Below are positions 34,921-43,599 of a stretch of DNA of 63,660 nucleotides, one piece after another. The notes under the pieces are model-generated. The model was not told the origin of the DNA and did no database searches. It worked only from the letters and a program-made list of their open reading frames with translations. A program made the position numbers and the translations under genes. This stretch comes from Deltaproteobacteria bacterium (GTDB taxonomy: Bacteria > Desulfobacterota > Desulfobaccia > Desulfobaccales > 0-14-0-80-60-11), in assembly GCA_016875015.1 (NCBI GenBank), contig VGSJ01000006.1, forward strand, positions 1-63,660, read 5' to 3'. The first letter of the stretch is position 1; each line of letters opens with the position of its first letter.

Positions 34921-37002
34921 TTACTCCTTTTCCTTCTCCACCCTGGCTTCGTTGATGATTTTTTCCGCCAGGTGGGGCGGCATTTCTTCGTAGTGGTCGA
35001 ACTCCATCTCGTAGGTGCCCCGGCCCCCGGTCTTGGAGATCAAATCCGGGGCATAGAGCAGCACCTCGGTCATGGGCACGTGCGCGGTGATCACCTGCTG
35101 CCGGCCTTCGGCTTCCACCCCCAGGACCCGGCCCCGGCGCCCGTTGAGGTCGCCGATAATATCCCCCATGTTTTCTTCCGGCACCGTCACCGTCATCTTC
35201 ATAACAGGTTCCAGCAGGATGGGGTTGGCCTGCTCCATGCCCTTCTTGAAGCCCATGGACCCGGCGATTTTAAACGCCATGTCCGAGGAGTCCACGTCGT
35301 GGAAAGAGCCGTCATACAGGGTGACCCGGAAATCCACCACCGGGAAGCCGGCCAGGATGCCGGTGTTCTTGGCCTCGGCGATGCCTTTTTCCACCGAGGG
35401 GATGTACTGTTTGGGGATGGAGCCGCCCACGATCTTGTCGGCGAACTCAAAGCCGCTGCCCTTGGGTAAAGGCTCCAACTCCAGCCAGGTATCGCCGTAT
35501 TGACCCCGGCCGCCGGACTGGCGTTTATATTTGCCCTGCACCTTGACGGTGGCCTTGATGGTCTCCCGGTACGGCACCCTGGGGGGCTTCAGGTTGACTT
35601 CCACCCCGAACTTGCGCTTCAACTTTTCCGCGGTGGCCTCGATATGGACCGAGCCCACGCCGGACAGCAGGATTTCCTTGGTGTCGGCGTTGCGGGTCAG
35701 GCTCAGGGAGGGATCTTCTTCAATGAGCTTGGAGAACGAAGAGAAGACCTTGTCCTCTTCCCCCTGTTTCTTGGGTTCCAGCGCAAAGGTGACCATGGGC
35801 CGGGAGGACGGGATGGCCGGCAGCAGGATGGGCTTGCCCTCAGTTGTCAGGGTGTCGCCGGTGACGGTTTCCTTGAGTTTGGCCACTGCCCCGAAGGCCC
35901 CGGGGCCCAGGTGGGGCACGGCCTTCTGACCTTTGCCCTCCAGCAGGAAGAGCTGCCCGAAACGTTCCGGCGCCGCCCGGGTGGCGTTATTGACCGTGGA
36001 GTCGGCGGCCATGATGCCGGAGTAAATGCGAAAGATGGACAGGCGGCCGGCATAGGGGTCGGCCACGGTCTTGAAGACTTGCGCCGCCAGGGGGCCATCC
36101 GGGTCCGCCTCAAAAGCCGCTTCCGCTCCCGTAGCAGGATGCTGCCCCTTGAGCGGGCCCCGGTCTTCCGGGGCGGGGAGAAAGAAATTGATGGCGTCCA
36201 GCAGGAGCGAGGCGCTGGCGCTGTTTTGGCTTGCCCCGCACAAAACCGGCACGAAGTTGCCTTTCAGGGTGCCGACCCGGAGTCCCTGGTAGATTTCCTC
36301 CGGCGTGAGTTCCCCTTCCTCCAGGAACTTTTCGATCAGGGCGTCGTCGCTCTCTGCGGCAAAATTGAGCAGATCGCCGCGTAGCGCCTCCACCTCATCC
36401 TTAAGGTCGTCGGGGATGGGGCCCGCCTCCATCTTGCCGCCCCCGGCCGCCGCCACATAGGCCTTCTGGCTGATCAAATCCACCACCCCTTTGAAACCGG
36501 CTTCCCGGCCGATGGGGAGTTGGATCGGCACGGCCTGGACCTCCAACACTTCCCGGACTTCCTTGAGCGCCTGGTGAAAATCGGCCCGCTCCCGGTCCAT
36601 CTTATTGATAAACACCAGGCGGGGCAGATTGTACCGGTTGGCCGTGTGCCAGACCTTTTCGGTACCCACCTTGACGCCGTCCACCGCGTCTACCACCACC
36701 ACGGCGCCGTCCGCCACATGGAGGGCGGCCCGGGTGTCCGCCAGGAAGTTGTCATCCCCGGGAGTGTCGGCCAAATAGACCGTGTGCTTTTTCCACTGAT
36801 AGTGGTGAAAGGCGCTGGAGATGGTGATCTTACGTTTAATCTCCTCAGGCTCGTAATCCAGGACGGAACTGCCGTCGTCGACTTTTCCCAGCCGGGAGGT
36901 GGCCCCCGCCCCAAAGAGGAGGGCCTCGGCCAAAGAGGTCTTGCCGCAGCCCCCATGGCCGATCAGTGCTAAGTTGCGAATCTGTGCGGTTTTGCCGGAC
37001 AT
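34921..37002 (-). CDS. Elongation factor G-like GTPase (FusA2-type)
   Basis: 693 residues. The G1 P-loop is GHGGCGKTSLAEALL, G3 DTPGDDNF (DTPGH in canonical EF-G, so the catalytic His after DTPG is replaced by Asp) and G4 NKMD. Domains II-V follow, with GGRGQYGDTWLELEPLPKGS in domain IV and GDLNGRRGRVLGVEAEGRQQ in domain V. This matches the EF-G-like paralogue family (TetM/FusA2 group), not the main translocase. The ATG has GGGAG six bases upstream; an adjacent TTG is in frame. Role uncertain: ribosome rescue, recycling or stress translation. Confidence 0.88.
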   Translation of the reverse strand: MSGKTAQIRNLALIGHGGCGKTSLAEALLFGAGATSRLGKVDDGSSVLDYEPEEIKRKITISSAFHHYQWKKHTVYLADTPGDDNFLADTRAALHVADGAVVVVDAVDGVKVGTEKVWHTANRYNLPRLVFINKMDRERADFHQALKEVREVLEVQAVPIQLPIGREAGFKGVVDLISQKAYVAAAGGGKMEAGPIPDDLKDEVEALRGDLLNFAAESDDALIEKFLEEGELTPEEIYQGLRVGTLKGNFVPVLCGASQNSASASLLLDAINFFLPAPEDRGPLKGQHPATGAEAAFEADPDGPLAAQVFKTVADPYAGRLSIFRIYSGIMAADSTVNNATRAAPERFGQLFLLEGKGQKAVPHLGPGAFGAVAKLKETVTGDTLTTEGKPILLPAIPSSRPMVTFALEPKKQGEEDKVFSSFSKLIEEDPSLSLTRNADTKEILLSGVGSVHIEATAEKLKRKFGVEVNLKPPRVPYRETIKATVKVQGKYKRQSGGRGQYGDTWLELEPLPKGSGFEFADKIVGGSIPKQYIPSVEKGIAEAKNTGILAGFPVVDFRVTLYDGSFHDVDSSDMAFKIAGSMGFKKGMEQANPILLEPVMKMTVTVPEENMGDIIGDLNGRRGRVLGVEAEGRQQVITAHVPMTEVLLYAPDLISKTGGRGTYEMEFDHYEEMPPHLAEKIINEARVEKEKE

Positions 37003-37005
37003 CAA

Positions 37006-37316
37006 GCTCTCCCTTCCCTCATGGTCGCCTCCCCGGTTCCCGATGTGCTATCAGTCCGGGGCAACCTTTTAAAATTAACAGGTTTGTCCATAAATCTCAA
37101 CCGCTACGGAAAAACTTTTCGGAACAGTTCCTCATGGGCCTGTGGCCCACCCATAAATTTATGAAAAGTTCATGATGGGCATACCCCTGACTTTGAACCT
37201 TGAACCTGGAACTTTTCACGACAAATAAATCAGGTAGATAGGCATGAAAGGTCCGTTATTTTCCAAAAATATGTCACTACGTTGGGCGCCTAACCCCAAA
37301 AACCGCGCTAAAATTA
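37006..37316. other. Intergenic gap, convergent-side remnants only
   Basis: No gene. It contains a short AACCTTGAACC-type heptad run (about 37193-37210) and a CTTTTCGGAACAGTTCCTCA stretch. No good promoter for the EF-G-like gene is obvious beyond its ribosome site. Confidence 0.4.
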
Positions 37317-38594
37317 TCAGGTAAACGGCGTAATTGTGGGCGGGATGGGGGCGGGGGCGGGCGGTTCCGGCTCGGTGAAGCCAAAGTGGCGCAGGGCTGG
37401 GTTCTTCAAGAGCACGACCCCGGCCACCACTGCGGCGATGCAGGCGCCCCCGGTGATTGACGGACCGGCTCCCACGTAGTGGGCCGCGACGCCGTACAAA
37501 ATGCTGCCCACCGGGGCGAAGCCCATGACGATGAGCCCGAACAGGCTCATAAGGCGGCCCCGCAACGCATCCGGCACGTTGAGTTGCAGCAGGCTGTTGC
37601 CGGTGGAGAGCTGGGTCACCAGGCCGAACCCGGCCAGCGCCATGCAGCCCAGCGCGGCGTAATAGTTCCGGCACAGCCCCAGGCCTATCAGCCCCAGGAG
37701 GAACAGGCCCTGGCCCGCCAGAAACGAGGGCATGGGCGGGCGGCGCGTGAGGCGCCGGGCCAGGGTGAGCCCGCCGGCAAAGGCCCCCAGGCCGCTCATG
37801 GCCATGAGCAGACCGAAGCCCCGGGGCCCCACCCCCAGGGTGTCCCGGGCCAGGATGGGCAGCAGTACGAAATACGGCATGGCGAAGACCGCCACCGTAG
37901 TCATCAGCACCAGGATAAGCCTCAGTTCCCGGCGGTCCAGCAGGTAGTCCAACAACTCCTTCCAGGCCCGGAGAAAGGGTTTCCAGGGCACGGCCTGGGT
38001 CGGGGGCAGTTTGATGAGCACCAGGGCCAGGAGCACCGCCAGAAAGCTGGCGGCGTTCAGGAAGAAGCAGTTGGCTATGCCCACCGCGCCGATGATCACG
38101 CCCCCCACCGCCGGGCCCGCCACCCGGGTGGCATTGAACAGCGTGGAGTTGAGGGCGATGGCGTTGGGCAGGTCCGGTTTGCCCACCAGGTCCACGATGA
38201 AGGCCTGGCGCACCGGGATGTCAAAGGCCATGGCCGTGCCCGACAGAAAGACCAGGGCGCAGAGCATCCAGACCCGGACCACGTTGGCTTCCACCAGCAC
38301 CCCCAGGATCAGGGCCAGGAGCATGAGAACGGCCTGGGTGATGAAGAGCAGCCTGAGCTTGGAGGTGTGGTCGGCCACCACCCCGCCGAGGAACGAAAAG
38401 AGGAGCACCGGCAGGGTCTGGAGCGCCCCCACCAGGCCCAGGTAAAAGGCGGAGTTGGTGAGCACCAGGACCAGCCAGCTGAAGGCCACGGACTGCATCC
38501 AGGAGCCGGTGAGGGAGATCATCTGGCCGGAGTAGAACAGCCGGAAATTGCGGTGGCGCAGGGCCGCAAACGTGGACCACCGCGCCGGGTTCAT
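37317..38594 (-). CDS. MFS transporter (EntS/enterobactin-exporter-like MFS_3)
   Basis: 425 residues. MNPARWSTFAALRHRNFRLF, then YSGQMISLTGSWMQSVAFSW is the MFS_3 start, and GGVVADHTSKLRLLFITQAV contains the loop 2-3 motif. Twelve membrane segments are predicted. The ATG at 38594 has GGAG five bases upstream; a GTG four codons earlier is in frame. It may export a small metabolite or drug; substrate unknown. It is monocistronic. Confidence 0.88.
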   Translation of the reverse strand: MNPARWSTFAALRHRNFRLFYSGQMISLTGSWMQSVAFSWLVLVLTNSAFYLGLVGALQTLPVLLFSFLGGVVADHTSKLRLLFITQAVLMLLALILGVLVEANVVRVWMLCALVFLSGTAMAFDIPVRQAFIVDLVGKPDLPNAIALNSTLFNATRVAGPAVGGVIIGAVGIANCFFLNAASFLAVLLALVLIKLPPTQAVPWKPFLRAWKELLDYLLDRRELRLILVLMTTVAVFAMPYFVLLPILARDTLGVGPRGFGLLMAMSGLGAFAGGLTLARRLTRRPPMPSFLAGQGLFLLGLIGLGLCRNYYAALGCMALAGFGLVTQLSTGNSLLQLNVPDALRGRLMSLFGLIVMGFAPVGSILYGVAAHYVGAGPSITGGACIAAVVAGVVLLKNPALRHFGFTEPEPPAPAPIPPTITPFT

Positions 38595-38800
38595 GTCGGC
38601 TCCCACATAAGCTGGCGCGTGGTCAAAATCACCTCTTCTCTCGGGTCCGGGATCAGTTATGCTTAGCTTGGGTCAGGCGCTTTGCGGGAAGCCGGCGCTG
38701 CGCCTCTACCTTTAATAATAAGAAAAGACCCGAGCTTGTGCAATGGTCTGGGGGCGAGATCCATGGATGGACCGGGCGACGGCTGCCCCGGGCTGCGGGC

Positions 38801-38830
38801 TTGACAAGGGCTCGGCCCCGGGTCTATATA
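38801..38830 (+). promoter_or_regulatory. Sigma-70-type promoter of the yggT-DUF167 pair
   Basis: Perfect TTGACA, an 18-base spacer and TATATA, about 36 bases before the start codon. Confidence 0.65.
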
Positions 38831-38865
38831 TATGCCAAACACTTAAGACTTCGGAGACCTGGAAA

Positions 38866-39165
38866 ATGTTTGCCCTTGGACACCTGATCAAAGCTCTGGC
38901 CGACATTCTGAACCTGGCCCTGACGATCTACATGTGGGTGATCATCGCCCGGGCCCTCCTGTCCTGGGTCAATCCCGACCCGTATAATCCCATTGTCCGG
39001 TTTTTGTACAACGTCACCGAGCCGGTCCTGAGCTGGGTTCGGGCCCGGGTGCCCGTGGTTTTCGGCGGCCTGGACCTCGCCCCGCTGCTGGTGCTGCTGG
39101 CCATCGTCTTCCTGCAGCGCTTCCTGATCCCCACCCTGATGGATCTGGCGCTGCGCCTCGGGTGA
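38866..39165 (+). CDS. YggT family membrane protein
   Basis: 99 residues with two membrane segments (LADILNLALTIYMWVIIARA; LAPLLVLLAIVFLQRFLIPT) and the YggT motif ALLSWVNPDPYNPIVRFLYN followed by VTEPVLSWVR. YggT proteins affect cell division and turgor, but the biochemical role is unclear. The ATG at 38866 has GGAG nine bases upstream; a longer upstream frame includes promoter sequence and is rejected. It is followed by DUF167, the usual yggT-yggU pairing. Confidence 0.88.
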   Translation: MFALGHLIKALADILNLALTIYMWVIIARALLSWVNPDPYNPIVRFLYNVTEPVLSWVRARVPVVFGGLDLAPLLVLLAIVFLQRFLIPTLMDLALRLG

Positions 39166-39184
39166 GGGCGGATTCCTCCGCCTC

Positions 39185-39499
39185 ATGCCCCCCTTTTTTC
39201 AGCCTACCAGCCAGGGATACCTGCTGCGCCTGACAGTGGCGCCTGGCGCCCGGCGCACCCAGGTGGCGGGCCTGTACGGCGACCGCCTCAAGGTCCGGCT
39301 GGCGGCCCCGCCGGAAAAAGGCTCGGCCAACCGGGAACTTATCGATTTTCTCGCCCGATCCCTCAACCTCCCCAAGAGTTCCCTCAAGCTCACCCTGGGC
39401 GCCCAGAGCCGGTCCAAAGTGGTGACAGTGTACGACCTGTCCCCGGACCTGCCCGACCGCCTCTGTCGTCTGGCGCCGGCTTCAAAAGAATCTGCCTGA
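39185..39499 (+). CDS. DUF167 (YggU) family protein
   Basis: 104 residues. YLLRLTVAPGARRTQVAGLY, LKVRLAAPPEKGSANRELID and LKLTLGAQSRSKVVTVYDLS are the DUF167/YggU core. Small alpha/beta protein of unknown function. It follows yggT by 19 bases. Confidence 0.9.
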   Translation: MPPFFQPTSQGYLLRLTVAPGARRTQVAGLYGDRLKVRLAAPPEKGSANRELIDFLARSLNLPKSSLKLTLGAQSRSKVVTVYDLSPDLPDRLCRLAPASKESA

Positions 39500-39527
39500 T
39501 TTCACCGGCAACACTGCGGGGCCATCC

Positions 39528-39555
39528 TTGACAATGGTAAGCCGGATGATAACAA
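39528..39555 (+). promoter_or_regulatory. Candidate promoter of the dnaJ gene
   Basis: CCTTGACA with a 16-base spacer and TAACAA. The -10 element is a poor match, and a sigma-32-type element cannot be excluded. It would give a leader of about 55 bases. Confidence 0.35.
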
Positions 39556-39618
39556 TTATGGGCACATATACCGGTGCGCCGCCATTGGTAATCCCAAGGG
39601 GCTTGTGGTTGTTTCTGG

Positions 39619-40701
39619 ATGACGACCTATTATGAAATCCTGGAGGTTTCGCGGGAAGCAATCTTGGAGGAGATCAGAACCGCGTATCGGCGGTTGGCCC
39701 TCAAGTATCACCCGGATAGGAACCCCGGGGATAAGGTGGCGGAAGATCGATTCAGACAGATTTCCGAAGCTTACCAGGTACTGGCCGACCTGGAAAAGCG
39801 CCAGCTTTACGACCTCTACGGTGATGCCGGGCTGGTGGGCCTGGACGTAAGCGGCTTCAGCGGCTTTGAGGATATTTTCAGCTCGTTCGGGGAGGTCTTC
39901 GAAGATTTCTTCAGTTTCGGACGCTCCCGGAACGGGCCGGATCGGCCCCAGCCCGGCGCGGACCTGAGACAGCCGGTGGTGCTGACCCTGGAGGAAGCCG
40001 CGCGGGGATTGGACACCAGCCTGACCGTGGAACGCCGGGTTAACTGCCCGCAATGTGGCGGGAGCATTGCTGAGCCCGGCCGCCCGCGCCAGACTTGTTC
40101 ACGCTGCCAGGGTAAGGGACAGGTCAGTCAGTCCCAGGGGCTCCTGAAAATCTTCAACACCTGTCCGGATTGCCAGGGGGCCGGCGCCAGAATCACTTCT
40201 CCCTGCTCCGTCTGCCAGGGCGCCGGGGTCATCAAGGAAAAAAAGCAGATACAGGTGCGCATCCCGCCGGGGGTGGATACGGGCGCCCGCCTGCGCCTCC
40301 GGGGAGAAGGGGAAGCCGGGACCTACGGGGCGCCGCCGGGGGACCTCTACCTGGAAGTCTGCGTCGCCCATCATCCCACCTTCACCCGCAAGCACCAAGA
40401 TCTCTATTACCGCGCCCAAATCTCTTTCGTGGAGGCCGCGCTGGGGACGAAAGTGGAGGTTCCCACCCTGACGGCTTCAACCTGCCTGGTCATTCCCCCC
40501 GGTACCCAGCCCGGGGCCACCCTGCGGATTCCCGGCCTGGGTTTGCCCGGCCTGCGGGGCAAATCCTTGGGCGACCTGGTGGTGGTCGTGGACCTCCAAA
40601 CCCCCACCCAGCTCTCCGAGCAGCAGAAGCAACTCCTCCAGGAGTTTCTCAGACTGAAGGATACCGTGGGATTGGATGGGTTCACAGGGATGGAAGCCTG
40701 A
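39619..40701 (+). CDS. dnaJ: DnaJ/Hsp40 co-chaperone, type I
   Basis: 360 residues. The J domain has HPD (YHPDRNPGDKVAEDRFRQIS) followed by a Gly/Phe-rich linker (SGFSGFEDIFSSFGEVFEDF). Four CxxCxGxG-like zinc repeats follow: CPQCGGS, CSRCQGKG, CPDCQGAG and CSVCQGAG. The first lacks its final GxG. The C-terminal substrate-binding domains have GGRLRLRGEGEAG-like and VEVPTLTASTCLVIPPGTQP. It recruits DnaK, which is not in the window, and is monocistronic. Confidence 0.93.
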   Translation: MTTYYEILEVSREAILEEIRTAYRRLALKYHPDRNPGDKVAEDRFRQISEAYQVLADLEKRQLYDLYGDAGLVGLDVSGFSGFEDIFSSFGEVFEDFFSFGRSRNGPDRPQPGADLRQPVVLTLEEAARGLDTSLTVERRVNCPQCGGSIAEPGRPRQTCSRCQGKGQVSQSQGLLKIFNTCPDCQGAGARITSPCSVCQGAGVIKEKKQIQVRIPPGVDTGARLRLRGEGEAGTYGAPPGDLYLEVCVAHHPTFTRKHQDLYYRAQISFVEAALGTKVEVPTLTASTCLVIPPGTQPGATLRIPGLGLPGLRGKSLGDLVVVVDLQTPTQLSEQQKQLLQEFLRLKDTVGLDGFTGMEA

Positions 40702-41013
40702 AGGGGATTAGCCGGACCTGGCCGCCGCTCCCAACCCAAAGAAGTTAACCGGGTTAGCGCGCCGCTCACCGGCCGAGCCATGTGCCGATCAATGGGTGCT
40801 GTCCTAATTTGATTTTGGATTTTTGCAAGCGATTGCAAAGTTTGGATAAATTGATCTGAGAGTGGATAGGAGCAAAATGACATTTTCGTTCAAAGACTGT
40901 CATCCTCACCAAACGCCATTGACAATGGACTTTGGACAGAATATAGTCTTTTTGGAAAAAAGAGGTATCTATATTTTTTTTTATGTTTTCTATAGCTTTT
41001 CCCGATTATTATC
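40702..41013. other. Start of the AT-rich patch before the NYN gene
   Basis: No gene visible. Composition shifts sharply to AT-rich from about 40800, unlike the flanking GC-rich genes, and stays so through the NYN gene. It holds short symmetries (GGACAGAATATAGTC, ATTTTTTTTTATG) but no repeat shared with the rest of the window. Confidence 0.4.
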
Positions 41014-41042
41014 TTGACACGGTCAATCTGACCCACTACCAT
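41014..41042 (+). promoter_or_regulatory. Promoter with internal palindrome upstream of the NYN gene
   Basis: TTGACA, a 17-base spacer and TACCAT. A perfect inverted repeat GGTCAATCTGACC (41021-41033) lies inside the spacer, placed as an operator would be. Consensus and symmetry only. Confidence 0.5.
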
Positions 41043-41160
41043 ATAGTCATTGAGACCCATCGACGGAACCCATCATCTTTTTTGGATTTGGATGTGGATT
41101 AGCTTCTGTCGATAATTGAGCCCCCAGGGAGTGATCCATTTGGACACTCCCTGTTTTGTT
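41043..41160 (+). ncRNA. Candidate structured leader RNA or small RNA before the NYN gene
   Basis: Downstream of the promoter a stem pairs ATCGACGGAA (41059-41068) with TTCTGTCGAT (41104-41113), with one G-U pair and a partly pairing interior (CCATC/GATGTGG). A terminator follows at 41126-41160. The whole unit is about 110-120 bases and ends 20 bases before the NYN start. It reads as either a small RNA gene or a 5' leader attenuator. No known riboswitch class is recognised. Confidence 0.45.
41126..41160 (+). terminator. Terminator in the leader of the NYN gene
   Basis: AGGGAGTG (41126-41133), an 11-base loop, then CACTCCCT (41145-41152) and GTTTTGTTTT. An intrinsic terminator placed just upstream of a coding region. 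Confidence 0.75.
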
Positions 41161-41179
41161 TTGGAAAGGTAGAGACGGA

Positions 41180-41821
41180 ATGAACCGTATAAGGATATTT
41201 GTAGATTACTGGAATTTTCAGTTGACTATGAATAAACGCGAAGCCTCAGAAAGGGGCAAAATCGACTATCGTTTTGAGGTTGATTGGCTTGGCTTAGGCC
41301 CTTGGCTTGCCCGAAAAGCCTGTGAGCGAATACAAATTACCGATTATTCGTTTGATGGAATCAATATTTACACTTCCTATAATCCAACCACTCAAGAGGG
41401 AAAAAAATTTAATCAATGGGCCAAAAATATACTCAGTAAAGGAACTGGGGTTAGCGTAGAATGCATTGAGAGGAAGCCCAAAAATTATCCAGAATGCCCA
41501 ATTTGTCATCGTGAAATTAGAAATTGCCCTCATGGTGATTGCGGTGCAGAGATGAACCGAACTATAGAAAAAGGGGTAGATACCTTAATTGCAACCGATA
41601 TGATCCGGTTGGCTTGGGAGGATGCTTACGATTTTGCTGTATTGTCCACAATGGACCGCGATTTAATCCCAGCCGTTAAGTTTTTGAAACAAAAAGGAAG
41701 AAAGATAATTCACGCAGGCTTTCCGCCCCTAGGAACTGATTTAGCCGCAGCTTGTTGGGCTTCTTTCGATGTCTATCGCTCACGGAAAGAAATAAATAGA
41801 CCTCCAAAAAAGAAGACATAG
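41180..41821 (+). CDS. NYN-domain (PIN-like) ribonuclease with a four-Cys insert
   Basis: 213 residues. The NYN/LabA-like core starts MNRIRIFVDYWNFQL with Asp9, then IDYRFEVDWLGLGPWLAR, GVDTLIATDMIRLAWEDAYD and STMDRDLIPAVKFLKQKGRK; Asp9, Asp134, Asp140 and Asp159/161 fit the NYN active site. A Cys cluster (CPICHREIRNCPHGDCG, Cys106/109/116/121) inserts a probable zinc knuckle. These proteins cleave RNA; members occur in RNA decay, antiviral and toxin-like roles. Codon use and base composition are AT-richer than all neighbours, suggesting recent acquisition. The gene stands alone, with a structured leader upstream. Confidence 0.8.
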   Translation: MNRIRIFVDYWNFQLTMNKREASERGKIDYRFEVDWLGLGPWLARKACERIQITDYSFDGINIYTSYNPTTQEGKKFNQWAKNILSKGTGVSVECIERKPKNYPECPICHREIRNCPHGDCGAEMNRTIEKGVDTLIATDMIRLAWEDAYDFAVLSTMDRDLIPAVKFLKQKGRKIIHAGFPPLGTDLAAACWASFDVYRSRKEINRPPKKKT

Positions 41822-42003
41822 GCTTAATTCAACTTCCCCACACTTTATGATCTGGTCAATGAGAAAACCTGACTTCCGGCCAGTTATCTGATATCATCCG
41901 GCTGACGAGAGAAATCCCCTGGAAGTTTAAACGGCACCAGGCGCATGATCAACTGCCGTTTCGGGGCCGGAACCGCCCCCATCCTGCATAAGTTCGCCTT
42001 ATT

Positions 42004-43317
42004 ATGATGAAAATACTATTAATCCAAGCTTCCGGCTACCGGGAAAACGGCCGCCTGGACCGGCGAAAGAACCGCTGGCTGCTGGGGATGACCCTGCCGT
42101 ATGTGGCGGCTTTGACCCCCGGCGATATTCGGGTGGAGATCAAGGACGATATGCTGGAGGAGATCACCTTCCGGGAAGACTGCGACCTGGTGGGCCTCTC
42201 CTTCATGTCCCACCAGGCCCCCCGGGCCTTTCACCTGGCCGCGGGTTTCCGCAACCGGGGCATTCCCGTGGTGATGGGCGGTTTTCACGCCACTCTGGCC
42301 CCGGAAGAATGCCAGGCGCATGCCGATGCCCTGGTGCTGGGGGAGGCCGAGGAGGCCTGGCCCAGGCTCCTCCGGGATTTCCAGGCCGGGCGGCTCCAGC
42401 CCCGCTATCAGGCGGAGAAACTTTCGGACCTGAAAAACCTGCCGGTGCCCCGCTATGACCTGCTGGATCTCAAGCGTTACAAGGTCTGGAACATCCCTTC
42501 CCAGACTACCCGGGGGTGTCCCTATAATTGCAGCTTTTGTGAAGTCACTCAGGTCTATGGGGGCAAGTTCCGGCACCGCCCCGTGGACGAAGTGATCCAC
42601 GAAATTAAGGAGATTCGGCGGTTAACCGACAGCGGTTTTATCTACTTCGTGGACGACAACTTCGTGGCCAACCGCGGCCACGCCATGGAGATTATGGAGC
42701 GCCTCATCCCCCTCAAGCTGAATTACGCCTGCCTGGCCACGGCCAACGTCGGGGACGACCCGCAGTTGCTGGACCTCCTGGCCCGCAGCGGCTGCCGCCA
42801 CGTGAACATCGGCATGGAGTCCATCAGCCCGGAAAGTCTCCGGTCCATCAACAAAAAACAGAATAAGACTACGGATTATGAACGTCAGTTTAAAGGCCTG
42901 CGGGACCGGGGCGTCGGCTTTTCGGTGAACGTCATGTTCGGGCTTGACGGCGACCGGCCGGAGATCTTCGGGGCCACGGTGGATTTCCTCAATCGCGTCA
43001 AGGCGCCGGCCGCGTTCATGTTCATCCTGGCCCCCCGCCCCGGCACCAAGGTGCAGAAGCAACTGCTCCAGGCTGGGCGGATTTTTGACCACGACTGGAG
43101 CCATTACAGCGGCTTTCAGGTGGTTTACCACCCCAAACACATGTCGGTGGGGCAACTGGAGGAGGGCTACTGGCGCGCCAACCGGAAGTTCTATTCGCCC
43201 CTGTCCATGCTGAAGCGCTTCCACCGGGCCCCCTATGACCTCAACATGCTGATTTTCAACCTCTATTTCGCCTGGGCGGTGCGCCGCCGCTTTCAACCCC
43301 TGAATTATTTTTTTTGA
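42004..43317 (+). CDS. B12-binding-domain radical SAM protein
   Basis: 437 residues. An N-terminal B12-binding-like Rossmann half (about 3-130: ILLIQASGYRENGRL, LVGLSFMSHQAPRAFHLAAG) lacks an obvious DxHxxG cobalamin ligand. The radical SAM core has Cys172, Cys176 and Cys179 in RGCPYNCSFCEVTQVYGG, then FIYFVDDNFVANRGHA and NIGMESISPESLR. The last third resembles the DUF4070-type tail of HpnP/HpnJ-like enzymes. It may be a methylase or ring-modifying enzyme of lipids or hopanoids; substrate unknown. It sits alone between the NYN gene and repeat B. Confidence 0.85.
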   Translation: MMKILLIQASGYRENGRLDRRKNRWLLGMTLPYVAALTPGDIRVEIKDDMLEEITFREDCDLVGLSFMSHQAPRAFHLAAGFRNRGIPVVMGGFHATLAPEECQAHADALVLGEAEEAWPRLLRDFQAGRLQPRYQAEKLSDLKNLPVPRYDLLDLKRYKVWNIPSQTTRGCPYNCSFCEVTQVYGGKFRHRPVDEVIHEIKEIRRLTDSGFIYFVDDNFVANRGHAMEIMERLIPLKLNYACLATANVGDDPQLLDLLARSGCRHVNIGMESISPESLRSINKKQNKTTDYERQFKGLRDRGVGFSVNVMFGLDGDRPEIFGATVDFLNRVKAPAAFMFILAPRPGTKVQKQLLQAGRIFDHDWSHYSGFQVVYHPKHMSVGQLEEGYWRANRKFYSPLSMLKRFHRAPYDLNMLIFNLYFAWAVRRRFQPLNYFF

Positions 43318-43412
43318 GCCTGGCGGAAGAAGTCATGCCTGGGCCTTTTGCCCACCCGTAAATCATGAAATGTTCGGTGGGGCGGGCCTCCGTGCCCGCC
43401 GCGGCCATAAGG

Positions 43413-43570
43413 CGTAATTCCTAAAATTTGAGATGACTATCATCAAACCGAGAAAAGATGAGACCTGACCCTGGGGACAAAAACTTTAAAGGTCGCCAGG
43501 GTATGAGATAGAGCTAAGATATCCATATCAACCCGCGGTAATGGATTTTATAAGGGTGGATAGATAGCAG
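43413..43570 (-). repeat. 160-bp dispersed repeat, copy B
   Basis: Reverse-strand copy of the repeat at 5607-5766 and 46876-47034. Conserved blocks on its own strand: CTATCCACCCTTATAAAATC, TTGATATGGATATCTTAGCT, ACCTTTAAAGTTTTTGTC, CTCGGTTTGATGAT, then a more diverged right end (CTCAAATTTTAGGAATTAC). Its left end lies about 30 bases past the stop of the ABC ATPase gene. It is the most diverged copy. Confidence 0.8.
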
Positions 43571-43599
43571 TTATATGTTCCGGGGGCATAGAGCAGGTC

